Made by a program: the position numbers and the translations under genes. Below are positions 9,985 through 22,564 of a DNA stretch of 64,000 bases, piece by piece; the first letter of the stretch is position 1; each line of letters begins with the position of its first letter. The DNA comes from Dehalococcoidia bacterium (GTDB taxonomy: Bacteria; Chloroflexota; Dehalococcoidia; Lucifugimonadales; SHYT01). The notes under the pieces are model-generated. The model was not told where the DNA came from. It made no database searches and saw only the letters and a program-made list of their open reading frames with translations. The stretch spans positions 1 to 64,000 of the forward strand of contig SHYT01000009.1 of the NCBI GenBank assembly GCA_009692665.1, given 5' to 3'.

Positions 9985-10977
9985 CTACCGATGATCATGC
10001 AGCTTGGGCGCAACTTGCTCTGCGAATAGATGTAAGGGTTCGAGCGCCTCTGCATCGGGGAAGCTGAATATCAGGTAGTCCAAACCGGCATCCAGCAGTT
10101 GCTGGCACTTCTCTCGGCACTGCTCTGGCGTACCGGCAATGACGCCCCAGACCATGCGTTCCGGCCCGCTGGTGGGCAAGCCGGCTGGAAAGTAGCGCGA
10201 CATCTTCCGTGCAAGCTCCTGTTCGTTGCGGGCGATGAGCATCTGTCCCAATCGCGTCTTGAGAATTGTATGCGGGTCGCGGCCCGCGCGTTCACAGTGC
10301 CGCGCAAGCACACTCAGCTTGTGCCGCGTGTCCGTGGGCCCGCCGAAAATGTTGCACGCATCACCATAGCGTGTAACCAGACGCAAGGTCACTTGCTCTC
10401 CGCCGCCTCCAATCATGATGGGAGGGTGCGGCCGCTGCACCGGACGGGGCTCGCAGATCATGTTTTTCATCTTGTAGTAGCGGCCCATAAAGGAAGGCGC
10501 GCCCTCAGTCCACACTTTGATGAGAATTTGCACCGCTTCTTCCAGCAGCTTCATCCGCTCTGGAGTTGGCGGGAACTCGTAGCCGTACGCGCGAAACTCC
10601 TGTTCATACCAGCCCGCCCCGATGCCCATGAACAAGCGGCCGTTGCTTACCACATCAATGGTGGCGCCCATTTTTGCGAGCAGCGCCGGGTTGCGATACG
10701 GCGTGCCGGTGATCATAGTGCCGAGCTTGATGGCAGATGTGCTGGCCGCTAGCGCAGCAAGCGTAGTCCATGATTCCAGAATCGGCTCGTGCAGCCCGGC
10801 GACGCTTGGTATCTGGATGAAATGATCCATGACCCAGAAGGAGTCGAATCCAGTCCGCTCCGCTTCTTGGGCGACGCGCTGTATGTTTTGGAAAATTGCG
10901 TGGCCAGTGGCTGGCTCCTGTCCGGGTGGCGGCTTCTGCGGGAAAGTGTGGGATGGCTGCTGTATGCCGAACTTCAT
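9985..10977 (-). CDS. LLM-class (luciferase-like, probably F420-dependent) oxidoreductase
   Basis: MKFGIQQPSHTF...GFDSFWVMDHF...LGTMITGTPYRNPALLAKMGATIDVVSNGRLFMGIGAGW. Confidence 0.9.
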   Translation of the reverse strand: MKFGIQQPSHTFPQKPPPGQEPATGHAIFQNIQRVAQEAERTGFDSFWVMDHFIQIPSVAGLHEPILESWTTLAALAASTSAIKLGTMITGTPYRNPALLAKMGATIDVVSNGRLFMGIGAGWYEQEFRAYGYEFPPTPERMKLLEEAVQILIKVWTEGAPSFMGRYYKMKNMICEPRPVQRPHPPIMIGGGGEQVTLRLVTRYGDACNIFGGPTDTRHKLSVLARHCERAGRDPHTILKTRLGQMLIARNEQELARKMSRYFPAGLPTSGPERMVWGVIAGTPEQCREKCQQLLDAGLDYLIFSFPDAEALEPLHLFAEQVAPKLHDHR

Positions 10978-11085
10978 CGTGCCTCCCTTATAAGCGCAGT
11001 TAGAACGGTTGTTTGTAGCGGATGGTTCACCTGCCGCACAGCTTCTTGGCCGCCCTGTTAGGATGGTAGGCGACTGACCAAGAAG

Positions 11086-12063
11086 GTGCAACTGATGGAC
11101 TCTAAAGAAGCAGCAGCTATCGAACGGCAGCTTGTTGATATTGCGTGGGACTCGGGCCGGATTTTGCTCGACCGCTTTCAACATCCGTTGCAGGTTGAGT
11201 GGAAGGGTAAGTACGAAGGCGATGACCCAGTCACGGAAGCTGACCGCCATGCTGAGACATTTGTGAAAGAGGAACTGGCGCGGCGGTTTCCCTCGCATGG
11301 CATAGTTGGGGAAGAGGGTGCGGGTACGGGGACGCAGGCGGCAGTGTACACGTGGGTCGTCGATCCCCTGGATGGCACTACCAACTTCCTCAACGGCCTT
11401 CCGGCGTTTGCCTGCTCTATCGGTCTGCTTGAGCGCGGCGTGCCCGTTGTGGCTGCCATTTTCATTCCGTGGCCTAACAGGGAAGGCGGGCGCGTACTTC
11501 ATGCGCGTGCTGGCGGAGGGACCTGGGACGGAGACCGCCGGATTCAATTGAAGGCGCAGCCGCCGGAGAGTGGACGCTTAATGGTGCTGCCCAGAGGCCC
11601 CTTTCGGATAGGTCCGCCACTTAGCCGGGCAACGGGAGAGCGACGTTCCGTGGGGAGCGTTGCGTATGAGATGGCGATGACAACGGAAGGGGTGTACCGC
11701 TATGTGCTGTTCACCTCGCCGCGGGCGTGGGACGTCGCGGCTGGTGTGCTGCTCGTTCAGGAAGCAGGCGGTGCCGTCTACACGCGCGCACCCAAAGCGA
11801 AAGCTTGGTCGTCATTCACCAGCTTTTCAACAAAGGAAGGAGACTCAGGGGCAAAAACCCCAGGGCAGGATGATCTGCGAAAGTGGGGCAGGCCAATTCT
11901 GGCGGGCAACGCCGATGCAGCGCGCATTGCGGCCGAAAGCCTGCGGCCGCACCATCCGATGTTGCCGTGGTTGTTGCAGCGGGCGCGCCAGTTACTGGCG
12001 CTCAAGCAAAGACGGCGCCGTACAACCCCTGCAAGACGAGACCTGAGTTCTTCCGTCCGGTAA
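11086..12063 (+). CDS. Inositol monophosphatase family protein
   Basis: GEEGAG, WVVDPLDGTTNFLNGLPAFACSIGL, RAWDVAAGVLLVQEAGGAVYT. Confidence 0.9.
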   Translation: MQLMDSKEAAAIERQLVDIAWDSGRILLDRFQHPLQVEWKGKYEGDDPVTEADRHAETFVKEELARRFPSHGIVGEEGAGTGTQAAVYTWVVDPLDGTTNFLNGLPAFACSIGLLERGVPVVAAIFIPWPNREGGRVLHARAGGGTWDGDRRIQLKAQPPESGRLMVLPRGPFRIGPPLSRATGERRSVGSVAYEMAMTTEGVYRYVLFTSPRAWDVAAGVLLVQEAGGAVYTRAPKAKAWSSFTSFSTKEGDSGAKTPGQDDLRKWGRPILAGNADAARIAAESLRPHHPMLPWLLQRARQLLALKQRRRRTTPARRDLSSSVR

Positions 12064-12162
12064 GTCCCCTTCTCCTCAAGGGAGGTTGCGGTGTATTTCC
12101 ATCCCCCTTTGATAGTATTTGCTCCACTTCCCTAAAACACACGTGAGGGAAGGAAAGTAGCC

Positions 12163-12800
12163 TTGAACAACAGAATACCTATGATTGTTGGTGGCGCGGC
12201 AGTTGTGCTTGTCGTTGTCATCCTTATCCAGGTTGTCTTCTCATCGCGAAATGCTCCCATACCTCCAGCGCCTCAAAAACCAGCGTTTACCGCTTCTCCT
12301 GTAGCTCCACCCGCTTCGCCATTGCCAAGCCTTTCTCCAGCGGGGGGACCTCAGTCCTGCGCCGGCTCCATCAACCACCCCTGGAGTGCTCTCCCCTGCA
12401 CCTACAGCCACAACGACGCTGGCGCCGATCGACTTTACGTTAAGTGTGGCGCAGACGCGGGCGGCCCACACCAGCGCGTTTCCTAGCCCCAAGGTGCAGG
12501 TCTTCCTACGCGCAGGGCTGGCTAATACGGGCGATTTTGACGCGCACAACGCAAAAGTGAACGTGCGCGCCCGCGTAGGCGAAACTATGTGAACACCGAT
12601 GGGCGAGCACCTATGTCATTGACATAGGTGCTCTGGCAGCCAGAAATGCCACGCGGCGCGATCTCTCTTTTGAAGTGCAAGTTGGGTTTTCAAATGCGAG
12701 CCGTGCCCAAAGTGAGGGCATTATCTTCGAAGTAGCCGTTACTTCAGATGCGCGAGACGCATCGCTGCCAACTATCCGGTGTACTTCAAATGGCTGTTCA
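12163..12800 (+). pseudogene. Frameshifted exported protein with CARDB-like C-terminal region
   Basis: TM anchor MNNRIPMIVGGAAVVLVVVILIQVVF plus Pro-rich linker in one frame; TLAPIDFTLSVAQTRAAH...VQVFLRAGLANTGDFDAHNAKVNVRARVGE in a second; YVIDIGALAARNATRRDLSFEVQVGFSNASRAQSEGIIFEVAVTSDA in a third. Confidence 0.6.
12605..12633. repeat. Perfect palindrome, 14-bp arms, 1-nt centre
   Basis: GAGCACCTATGTCA-T-TGACATAGGTGCTC. Confidence 0.9.
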
Positions 12801-12823
12801 CACCTCTGACCAGATCAAGCTGT

Positions 12824-13630
12824 CTAGAGCCAGGGCCAGGGTACCCTGCCTTCATGCTGTCCCGGAAAGCGCTTGCGGGCGAGGATGAGCTCAAGGCGCT
12901 GCTTGAGGGCACTGATCTCGGAAGGGCTGAGTAACTGGGGCAGTTCAGTGATTGCGCCATCCAACGTCTGCAGCGTAGCGCCGAACGCCTCCAAGTCTTT
13001 CAAAATATCGTCAGTGATTGGCTGATCAGCGAAGTCCCAAATGACTGTGCACAGCTTGGGGGCAGCGTTAAACGTCAGACCATGGTCTATCCCCCATACG
13101 TGGTCATCGGGGCCTAGCAGACAATGTCCCGCCTTCCGGTCTGCGTTGTTCGTAAGCCAATCGAACGCACACATGCGGCGGAACTCCGCCGCATGCTTGT
13201 CCTTGAGCAAGAAGTAGTGGTTTTGCGGGTCGTGCTCAATGAACTGCTGAACAGACCCCACTCCCTGCGGCCCATTCCGCAGCACCGTTGGTGGAATGAA
13301 GTGCCAGCCCAACGTCTCCGCCACTATATACGCCGCCCGCTCGCGCTTGTACAAAGTGCCGCTCGGAAAATCCCAGAGTGGCGCCTCACCATCTTTTGGC
13401 TTATAGACGCCGCAGAGAATCGCGCCTGTTTCCGCTCTCATCTCTACAAGGAAGGTGTAGTTTGATCCGCGGGGCAGCGCGCTGCACGTTGTAATCTCAG
13501 CCCTCTCCAGAAGACCCGGCAGGTCTTGAGAGCCGCCGTCCGCAGCAGAATGCCTCAGTGGATTGTGCTCCATACCTTCTTGCCGCCTTGCCCACTGACT
13601 CACTATCAAAGAAGCTTCCGCGCGTGTCAA
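12824..13630 (-). CDS. SCO1664-family (PI3/4-kinase-like fold) conserved protein
   Basis: YKPKDGEAPLWDFPSGTLYKRERAAYIVAETLGWHFIPPTVLRNGPQGVGSVQQFIEHD; WGIDHGLTFN. Confidence 0.75.
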   Translation of the reverse strand: MTRAEASLIVSQWARRQEGMEHNPLRHSAADGGSQDLPGLLERAEITTCSALPRGSNYTFLVEMRAETGAILCGVYKPKDGEAPLWDFPSGTLYKRERAAYIVAETLGWHFIPPTVLRNGPQGVGSVQQFIEHDPQNHYFLLKDKHAAEFRRMCAFDWLTNNADRKAGHCLLGPDDHVWGIDHGLTFNAAPKLCTVIWDFADQPITDDILKDLEAFGATLQTLDGAITELPQLLSPSEISALKQRLELILARKRFPGQHEGRVPWPWL

Positions 13631-13795
13631 GCTTGCTCAGCATGTCTTGATGGTCTAGCATTTTTGACTTCCTAGTATTCAGACAGTACGATGACGTTGC
13701 CTGTCCTGGCCGCCTATTTCCACCTGTTTCCCACACGCCAGCCTTGTTTCTCTTGTCACAACGGTCAGAGTATAGCCAGGAGAACCGCGCAACAA

Positions 13796-15112
13796 ATGGA
13801 AACGTCCTTCAATTTCGGGGGTCCGGTCCCGCTCCGGCTAGCTTTGCTGGTTATAAGCGTTATTGGTGTCGCATTTTTCAGCAGCGCAGAAGCCAGCTTA
13901 CTCTCCATCAACAAGTTCCGCGTGCGCCATCTGGCGAGCCAGGGGAATAAAGGCGCAATGGCGGCTAGCAGGGTGCTGGCAAATCATGAGCGTTTTTTTG
14001 CCGCTATTCTTCTGACGGAAAACGCGCTCATCATTCTTGCGTCTTCCGTCGGCACAACGCTTGCGCTCACATTCTTTGGCCAGCGCACAGCAACTATATT
14101 TATCGCCACACTAGCCATGACGGCCTTCGTGGTGATCTTCGGGGAAATCACACCAAAGACCCTGGCCGCGCAATTCGCGGAGCGGTGGGCGCTCATTATC
14201 GCTCGCCCCATAGAGATTGTTATCAGTGCGGAGACGGCGATCCTCTACTTCTTTACGTTTCTGCCAAGATTGATCTCCCGGGTTCTTGGCGAGCACGGAC
14301 TCATTAAGGTGCCTTCTATTACTGAGGGCGAGATCCGCATGCTGGTGGACATGGCGGAAAAAGAAGGTGCGGTCCAAGAGAAGGAAGCGGACTTAGTGGA
14401 GAACGTCTTCCGGTTCGGCGACCGGAAGACGTGGGATGTTATGACGCCTCGCACTGAAGTGCCGTGGGTGCGCGACGGGATGCTGCCTAAGGAATTTGTG
14501 GCGCACTATCACCGCCATCCGCAGGGGCGATACCCAGTATACAAAGGGACCCCGGACAACGTGACCGGTGTGCTTGCCTCGCGTGAGGTATTCCGCGCGA
14601 TGGCGACCGGCCAGCTGGGCGAGACAACACCGGTGACAACGCTGGCAAGGCCCCCGTTCTTTGTGCCGGAGCAAAAGCTGCTGTCTGAGCTGCTGGACGA
14701 AATGCGCAAGGCTGGTGTCCAGATGGCCATTGCCGTGGACGAGTTTGGTGGTTGCGCTGGGACTGTCACCCTGATCCAGGTGCTGGAAGCGCTCGTTGGA
14801 CCGCTCAGCGCCGAAGAAAGCGATGAGGTTGAGAGCGTCCAGACGCTCACCGGCGGCGTCCAGGAAATTGCCGGCGATCTGCGTGTGGACGAGGCAAATG
14901 AGCGGCTGGGCATCAACCTTCCGCTTGGCGATTATGTGACTGTGGCTGGCCTGCTCCTGGAGCGCATCGGCCACATCCCGCGTGAGGGCGAGGAGGTCCA
15001 AGTGACTGGCGTTGTCCTGCGCGTTGCCCGCATGCGTGGACGCCAGATCCTTCGTATCCAAGTGCATCGCTTGACCGCTGATGAGGAAGCGGCAAGCGAA
15101 TCCGCCGGATAG
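13796..15112 (+). CDS. CNNM/CorC-type transporter (DUF21 + CBS pair, hemolysin family)
   Basis: FFSSAEASLLSINKFRVRHLASQGNKGA...FGEITPKTLAAQFAE...MVDMAEKEGAVQEKEADLVENVFRFGDRKTWDVMTPRTEV. Confidence 0.92.
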   Translation: METSFNFGGPVPLRLALLVISVIGVAFFSSAEASLLSINKFRVRHLASQGNKGAMAASRVLANHERFFAAILLTENALIILASSVGTTLALTFFGQRTATIFIATLAMTAFVVIFGEITPKTLAAQFAERWALIIARPIEIVISAETAILYFFTFLPRLISRVLGEHGLIKVPSITEGEIRMLVDMAEKEGAVQEKEADLVENVFRFGDRKTWDVMTPRTEVPWVRDGMLPKEFVAHYHRHPQGRYPVYKGTPDNVTGVLASREVFRAMATGQLGETTPVTTLARPPFFVPEQKLLSELLDEMRKAGVQMAIAVDEFGGCAGTVTLIQVLEALVGPLSAEESDEVESVQTLTGGVQEIAGDLRVDEANERLGINLPLGDYVTVAGLLLERIGHIPREGEEVQVTGVVLRVARMRGRQILRIQVHRLTADEEAASESAG

Positions 15113-15118
15113 ACCGCT

Positions 15119-16255
15119 ATGTGTGCTACACCCGCGAAAGTACATAGCCTTGTTCACAACGACGCCACAGTAAAGGCGCCCAGATCCTCCCCAAAACCTT
15201 CCAAGGATCGAGCCGCCGAGCGGTTGGTTGCCAGACTTAAGCGAACGGTTCATGAGGAAACGAAACGCGCTGGACTGGCCGGGAAAACACTTCTGGCTGC
15301 TGTGTCAGGTGGGCCGGATTCCTTAGCACTGTTACACCTCCTTGCGGACGTACGCCATGCCTGCAACCTCAACCTGCACGTGGCACACCTGGACCACGGA
15401 CTGCGGGACGCATCGACAGAGGACGCGCTGTTTGTGGCGCACGAGGCCAGCCAACTCGGCCTTCCACTCAGCAGCGAACGCGCCACGCTCCATGCTTTTC
15501 GCGCTTCACGTGCGGGCAAGGGCATGTCCATTGAGCAAGCTGCTCGCACCGTTCGCTATGCGTTCCTGGCAAGAGTGGCGGCCAAAGTCGGCGCTGCCGC
15601 CGTTGCGGTCGGGCACACCGCAGACGACCAGGCTGAAACAATTTTGCTCCATATGGTGCGTGGCAGCGGGCTGCGCGGGCTGCGCGGTATGCAACCAATA
15701 AGTACTATGAGCACTGCAGCCGGAAGCATAGTACTGTTCCGTCCATTGCTTGCTGTGTCTCGTCTGGAGACAGAAGCATTTTGCACTGCAAAACGCTCGT
15801 CCCCGCGTATGGACGCCAGCAACGCCAACAGCGCTTTTCTGCGCAACCGCATCCGCAACGAGCTACTGCCGTTGCTCCGCGAAATGAACCCCGGCGTTGG
15901 TGGAGCGTTGGTGCGCCTTGGCCACGCTGCGGCTCGCGACGAGGACTTTTTGGAGCAAGAAACTGAGGCGTTGTGGTCCACGATTGCGCGCCAGACCGCT
16001 GAGTCGATTGACCTTGACAAAAAGGCGCTGCTGGAAGCTCCTGCCGCGCTCCGCAGCCGGATGCTCCGCCGGGCGTATGCGGCGCTCCACGGTGATGTCG
16101 AAGGCCTGGAAGAAGCCCATGTGGAAGCAATGGGGCGTACGCTGCGGGCCGGTTCTGGCCGGTTTGTAGACTTGCCTGGCGGAATAAGATGGCATGTCCA
16201 CCGCACAAAGGCGGTGTTGTGTTTGAATACCGTCGAAAATGGGTCTGAGCGTTGA
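15119..16255 (+). CDS. tilS: tRNA(Ile)-lysidine synthetase
   Basis: LLAAVSGGPDSLALLHLLADV, HLDHGLR, GHTADDQAETILLHMVRGSGLRGLRGM. Confidence 0.95.
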   Translation: MCATPAKVHSLVHNDATVKAPRSSPKPSKDRAAERLVARLKRTVHEETKRAGLAGKTLLAAVSGGPDSLALLHLLADVRHACNLNLHVAHLDHGLRDASTEDALFVAHEASQLGLPLSSERATLHAFRASRAGKGMSIEQAARTVRYAFLARVAAKVGAAAVAVGHTADDQAETILLHMVRGSGLRGLRGMQPISTMSTAAGSIVLFRPLLAVSRLETEAFCTAKRSSPRMDASNANSAFLRNRIRNELLPLLREMNPGVGGALVRLGHAAARDEDFLEQETEALWSTIARQTAESIDLDKKALLEAPAALRSRMLRRAYAALHGDVEGLEEAHVEAMGRTLRAGSGRFVDLPGGIRWHVHRTKAVLCLNTVENGSER

Positions 16256-16333
16256 ACAGTGTGCATCGGCTGAGGGCTCACGGCATCATATAAATATAAG
16301 AGGTATGTGTTGTCCTTGCCCAGGAGGTTAGAA

Positions 16334-16609
16334 GTGTCGGAACACGTTGTTGTGTACAGTTCACATGGCTGCATACCGTGTGAATGGGTGAAGAAGTACC
16401 TAACCACCAAAGGCATCGTCTATAAAGTGCGCATGGTGGATGAGGACGCCGCTGCCATGGCCGACCTGACGAAGCTAGGATTCCACGGGACACCGGTCAC
16501 CGTGATTGACGGCCAGTGCTTTCCAGGGTTCAACCAGAAAAAGATTGAAGCCGCTCTCATCGCCGGAGGCCACATGCCGGCACCCGCCACAGCCATGCCC
16601 TCCGCATAA
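16334..16609 (+). CDS. Glutaredoxin-family protein (GTG start, AGGAGG upstream)
   Basis: VVVYSSHGCIPCEWVKKYLTTKGIVYK...HGTPVTVIDGQCFPGFN. Confidence 0.85.
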   Translation: MSEHVVVYSSHGCIPCEWVKKYLTTKGIVYKVRMVDEDAAAMADLTKLGFHGTPVTVIDGQCFPGFNQKKIEAALIAGGHMPAPATAMPSA

Positions 16610-16653
16610 TCCGGGTATGCGGAACATAAGGGCATTTTGCCCTTTTTGAAGCG

Positions 16654-17301
16654 CTACATATTGCGGATGACGGCAGCCACACGGCCCTTGATCTCCACAT
16701 TGTTCGGGTCTGCATAGATGGGCTGCATAGTGCGGTTGGCAGGCTGCAAGCGGATGCGGCCGTTCTCCCGGTAAAGCTTCTTGAGAGTCGTCTCCTGCTC
16801 GTTCTTGAGCCACGCGGCAACCATCTCCCCATCGCGGACCCGGGTCACGGGCTCAATGACCACAATGTCGCCATCGTCGATGAGCGCGTCAATCATTGAC
16901 TGGCCACGGACGCGCAGTGCAAACATCTGGTTCGTGTTGCCCGCCAGCGACTGCGGCACTTCAACGGTCTCACGGTCTTCCACAGGTACATCGTCAAACA
17001 CGGGGATCGGCTGGCCTGCGGCGATGGCTCCAAGGATGGGTACTCTGCGCGGCGACGGAAACCTCAGCAACCCTCCGCGTTCCTGCCCCAACAGTTCAAT
17101 GCCGCGGGAGATATCCGGTGATCGCCGGATATGGCCGGACTTTTGCAGCACCTGCAAGTTATAGTCCACAACAGAGGTGGAGCTAATATCGCAGCCACGC
17201 TGAATATCGCGCACCGTGGGCGGAAAGTGGTGTTCGCTCAAAAAGTTTTGCAGGAAGCCTAGGATGCGTTGCTGTTTCTCGGATAATCGTTTGCTCACCA
17301 T
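16654..17301 (-). CDS. lexA: LexA repressor
   Basis: LSEKQQRILGFLQNFLSEHHFPPTVRDIQ; FALRVRGQSMIDALIDDGDIVVIEP. Confidence 0.95.
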   Translation of the reverse strand: MVSKRLSEKQQRILGFLQNFLSEHHFPPTVRDIQRGCDISSTSVVDYNLQVLQKSGHIRRSPDISRGIELLGQERGGLLRFPSPRRVPILGAIAAGQPIPVFDDVPVEDRETVEVPQSLAGNTNQMFALRVRGQSMIDALIDDGDIVVIEPVTRVRDGEMVAAWLKNEQETTLKKLYRENGRIRLQPANRTMQPIYADPNNVEIKGRVAAVIRNM

Positions 17302-17325
17302 CAGGTGGCTCCTTTGTTCTGAAGT

Positions 17326-17339
17326 AAAACGGATGTTCT
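17326..17339 (-). promoter_or_regulatory. Possible LexA/SOS box upstream of lexA
   Basis: Minus strand AGAACATCCGTTTT; one mismatch to the GAAC-N4-GTTC core; position relative to lexA suits autoregulation. Confidence 0.35.
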
Positions 17340-17555
17340 CTTTAGCCTATCCCAGGCATAGGCGGGCTGTCAACGGCCAGGATGTCCCGGCCAGGCGAAC
17401 CGTGCCGGAAATCGACAGGTATTCCTAGCGTGGCGATGCGGTAATGTCCACGTAAACCGCGGTGGACCACTGACGGAAAATGTTGCTTTCGCTAAGCGTT
17501 TTATGGTACCCTAACCAATGGTTTGTGTGGGATTGACGACTGGGAGGAAGCAATT

Positions 17556-17771
17556 ATGGTTACCACAGCTCTACCGAAGTGCATGAAGTGCGGCCGCGGC
17601 GATCTGGTTCCCCTTTCTGATTTTGGAAGCCAGGGTGCCGCCATCCATTTCAAGGCATGGGTCTGCACTTCACCTGAGTGCGGTTTCAACATCAAGATCC
17701 GCAATGGCGAAGTATTCTTCAACGAGCCCATCAACAACGGCGCCAACCACCTCCCCCGCGTTCGGGCGTAG
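17556..17771 (+). CDS. Small zinc-ribbon protein
   Basis: MVTTALPKCMKCGRGDLVPLSDFGSQGAAIHFKAWVCTSPECGFNIKIRNGEVFF; CxxC...CxxxxC pattern. Confidence 0.6.
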   Translation: MVTTALPKCMKCGRGDLVPLSDFGSQGAAIHFKAWVCTSPECGFNIKIRNGEVFFNEPINNGANHLPRVRA

Positions 17772-17817
17772 TTTGGCGCAGTTCTCAGCCCTTTGCATTT
17801 CCTGCTCGCGTCGTCGC

Positions 17818-17845
17818 TTGACACGTTAAGCGGGCATGCTACGCT
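17818..17845 (+). promoter_or_regulatory. Candidate sigma70-type promoter for the T-box leader
   Basis: TTGACA at 17818-17823, 16-nt spacer, TACGCT. Confidence 0.45.
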
Positions 17846-17913
17846 TATCGCTGATAGGCCGTGACGGAGACAAGTAGCGCGACTACGGCTGCCCAGCGAG
17901 GCCGACCCTATCT

Positions 17914-17979
17914 CCCGTTCGTCCTGAGCGAGCATTAGGCGATGCCAAGCGCTCTTGGCTTGTCGAAGGACAAACTGGG
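17914..17979. repeat. REP-like palindrome inside the T-box leader
   Basis: CCCGTTCGTCCTGAGCGAGC...GGCTTGTCGAAGGACAAACTGGG; widespread 'TCGTCCTGAGC..GTCGAAGGAC' REP-like core. Confidence 0.65.
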
Positions 17980-18168
17980 TGGTGGAGAAGTGGAAGCGGC
18001 TGCAGCGCGTTCGTGTGAACATCCCTCCTGAGCTTCGCCCCGAGTCTGCCTCTGGCGGATAGGCTGCGACGGTGTCCGCCGTTACCGGAAAGAGGCGTGT
18101 TCACGCCTCAATAAAGTTGCCAGGTCCGAGGCCAGGAACCTGGAATGAGGGTGGTACCGCGGGCTTTC

Positions 18169-18200
18169 AAAGGCCCGTCCCTGATAGGGGCGGGCCTTTT
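18169..18200 (+). terminator. T-box intrinsic terminator
   Basis: AAAGGCCCGTCCC-tgata-GGGGCGGGCCTTTT. Confidence 0.9.
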
Positions 18201-18228
18201 GTTTGCCTTGACAAGGGGGGGGTGCCAA

Positions 18229-18880
18229 TGGATTTACGGCTCAGCAAAAGCTATGTAATAGACAATGTCGGGAAGAAGGTCCTGGCGTTTCGGATATTTG
18301 ACGAAGCATTTGATTATGCCCAGAAAACCTCTTCTAATTTGGACTTTATCACGGCTGAAGATGTGAGGCTGATCAATACGTCTATGCGTGCAAGAACCTC
18401 AGAAAGGGATTGGAGCGGCTTCTACAAAACCAGCCTGAAGGGCTTGCCAGTCGTAGACCTGCTAAGACTAACTGATGCCGAATGGGCCAAAACGAAACCA
18501 ATCGTAGAACAAGTCGTGAATCAATTTCTTCCAGCGCCAAATGTTGGGGCTCCCAGGCTGACAAAAATCTTACACAAGAGGTGCCCCGCATTGATACCAG
18601 TTTGTGGCCGCGTGGTAGTGGCCGTTCTCAGAAAAGCTAAGCTCACAGTTTCTAATGAAAATGGAGCGGGTTGTATCACGAATTGTATGGGCACTTCATT
18701 GAGATTGGCCGTGGTAACGCGGAAGGGCTGACGAAGGTTGATCAGTATCTGCGAGCGAAGCTTCCACAGGCAAGCCCTATTACTCTACTGCGAATACTTG
18801 AGGTGGCTACCTGGCTTGAGGGAACGTCTCGATATCAAGAGCGTTTCAAGCACTTAAATCGGATTGGATGGGTCTTATAG
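18229..18880 (+). pseudogene. DUF6308-like protein, frameshifted
   Basis: MDLRLSKSYVIDNVGKKVLAFRIFDEAFDYAQ...VGAPRLTKILHKRCPALIPVCGRVVVAVL in one frame; continuation ELYGHFIEIGRGNAEGLTKVDQYLRAKLPQASPITLLRILEVATWLEGTSRYQERF in another. Confidence 0.55.
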
Positions 18881-18956
18881 GGCCGCAGACGGCCAGCTTA
18901 TGCATGCGATCTGGATGTAGCCTAAAGAAGCGCGTAGCCGTCAGGAGATATATCCC

Positions 18957-22105
<3,149 letters not shown>

Positions 22106-22109
<4 letters not shown>

Positions 22110-22564
22110 AGACGCAGCAGCGCTGGCTGACGCCCACCAAAGTGGCAGTCGTCGCGCTGTTTTTCGCCACGGCGGCGTGCCTGTGGCTGGTGTTCTGGCC
22201 TGACTTTTACCGGGGCGTTTCCGCCCAGGCCACAAGCGCGAACGGTGCGTCCCAGGTGAATGAGCCGGTCACGCGGGAGTTCTCGCGGTCGCTCATTGGC
22301 GTGAATGGGCTGAGGATTCTGCCATTGCTGCTCTTCCCGGTGCTGCTCGCACTGGCAGGGCTGCTGCTGACGCTCTGGTCTGATGTGCGGCAGACATGGA
22401 GCCGGCTGCTGCTCTGGACAAACGCGGTATTGCTCACCAGCGCGTGCGTCCTGGAGCTTGCGTCCGTCGGTGTGTTCTACATACCCAGTGCCGTCGCCTT
22501 GCTCGCGTCGGCCACGCTGGCGCAGTGGTTGCCAACCCTGAGTCGCAGGCCACGGGCGTCGTAG
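22106..22564 (+). CDS. Hypothetical membrane protein (4 predicted TM)
   Basis: 152 aa hydrophobic ORF overlapping ileS stop by 4 nt. Confidence 0.55.

Larger units (their letters stand above)
17858..18200 (+). ncRNA. T-box leader of the ileS transcription unit
   Basis: Canonical T-box AATGAGGGTGGTACCGCGGG at 18144-18163 followed by strong G+C terminator with T run; TGGT pairs with discriminator A, consistent with tRNA-Ile; Stem I boundary approximate. Confidence 0.92.

Noticed and set aside
10978-11547. Long N-terminal extension of the LLM oxidoreductase ORF (9985-11547)
   Set aside because: Overlaps the inositol monophosphatase gene on the opposite strand; the LLM family N-terminus MKFGIQQ starts at 10977.
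18072-18228. ORF-track start of the DUF6308-like protein inside the T-box
   Set aside because: This part is the T-box antiterminator/terminator RNA; the plausible start is ATG 18229.
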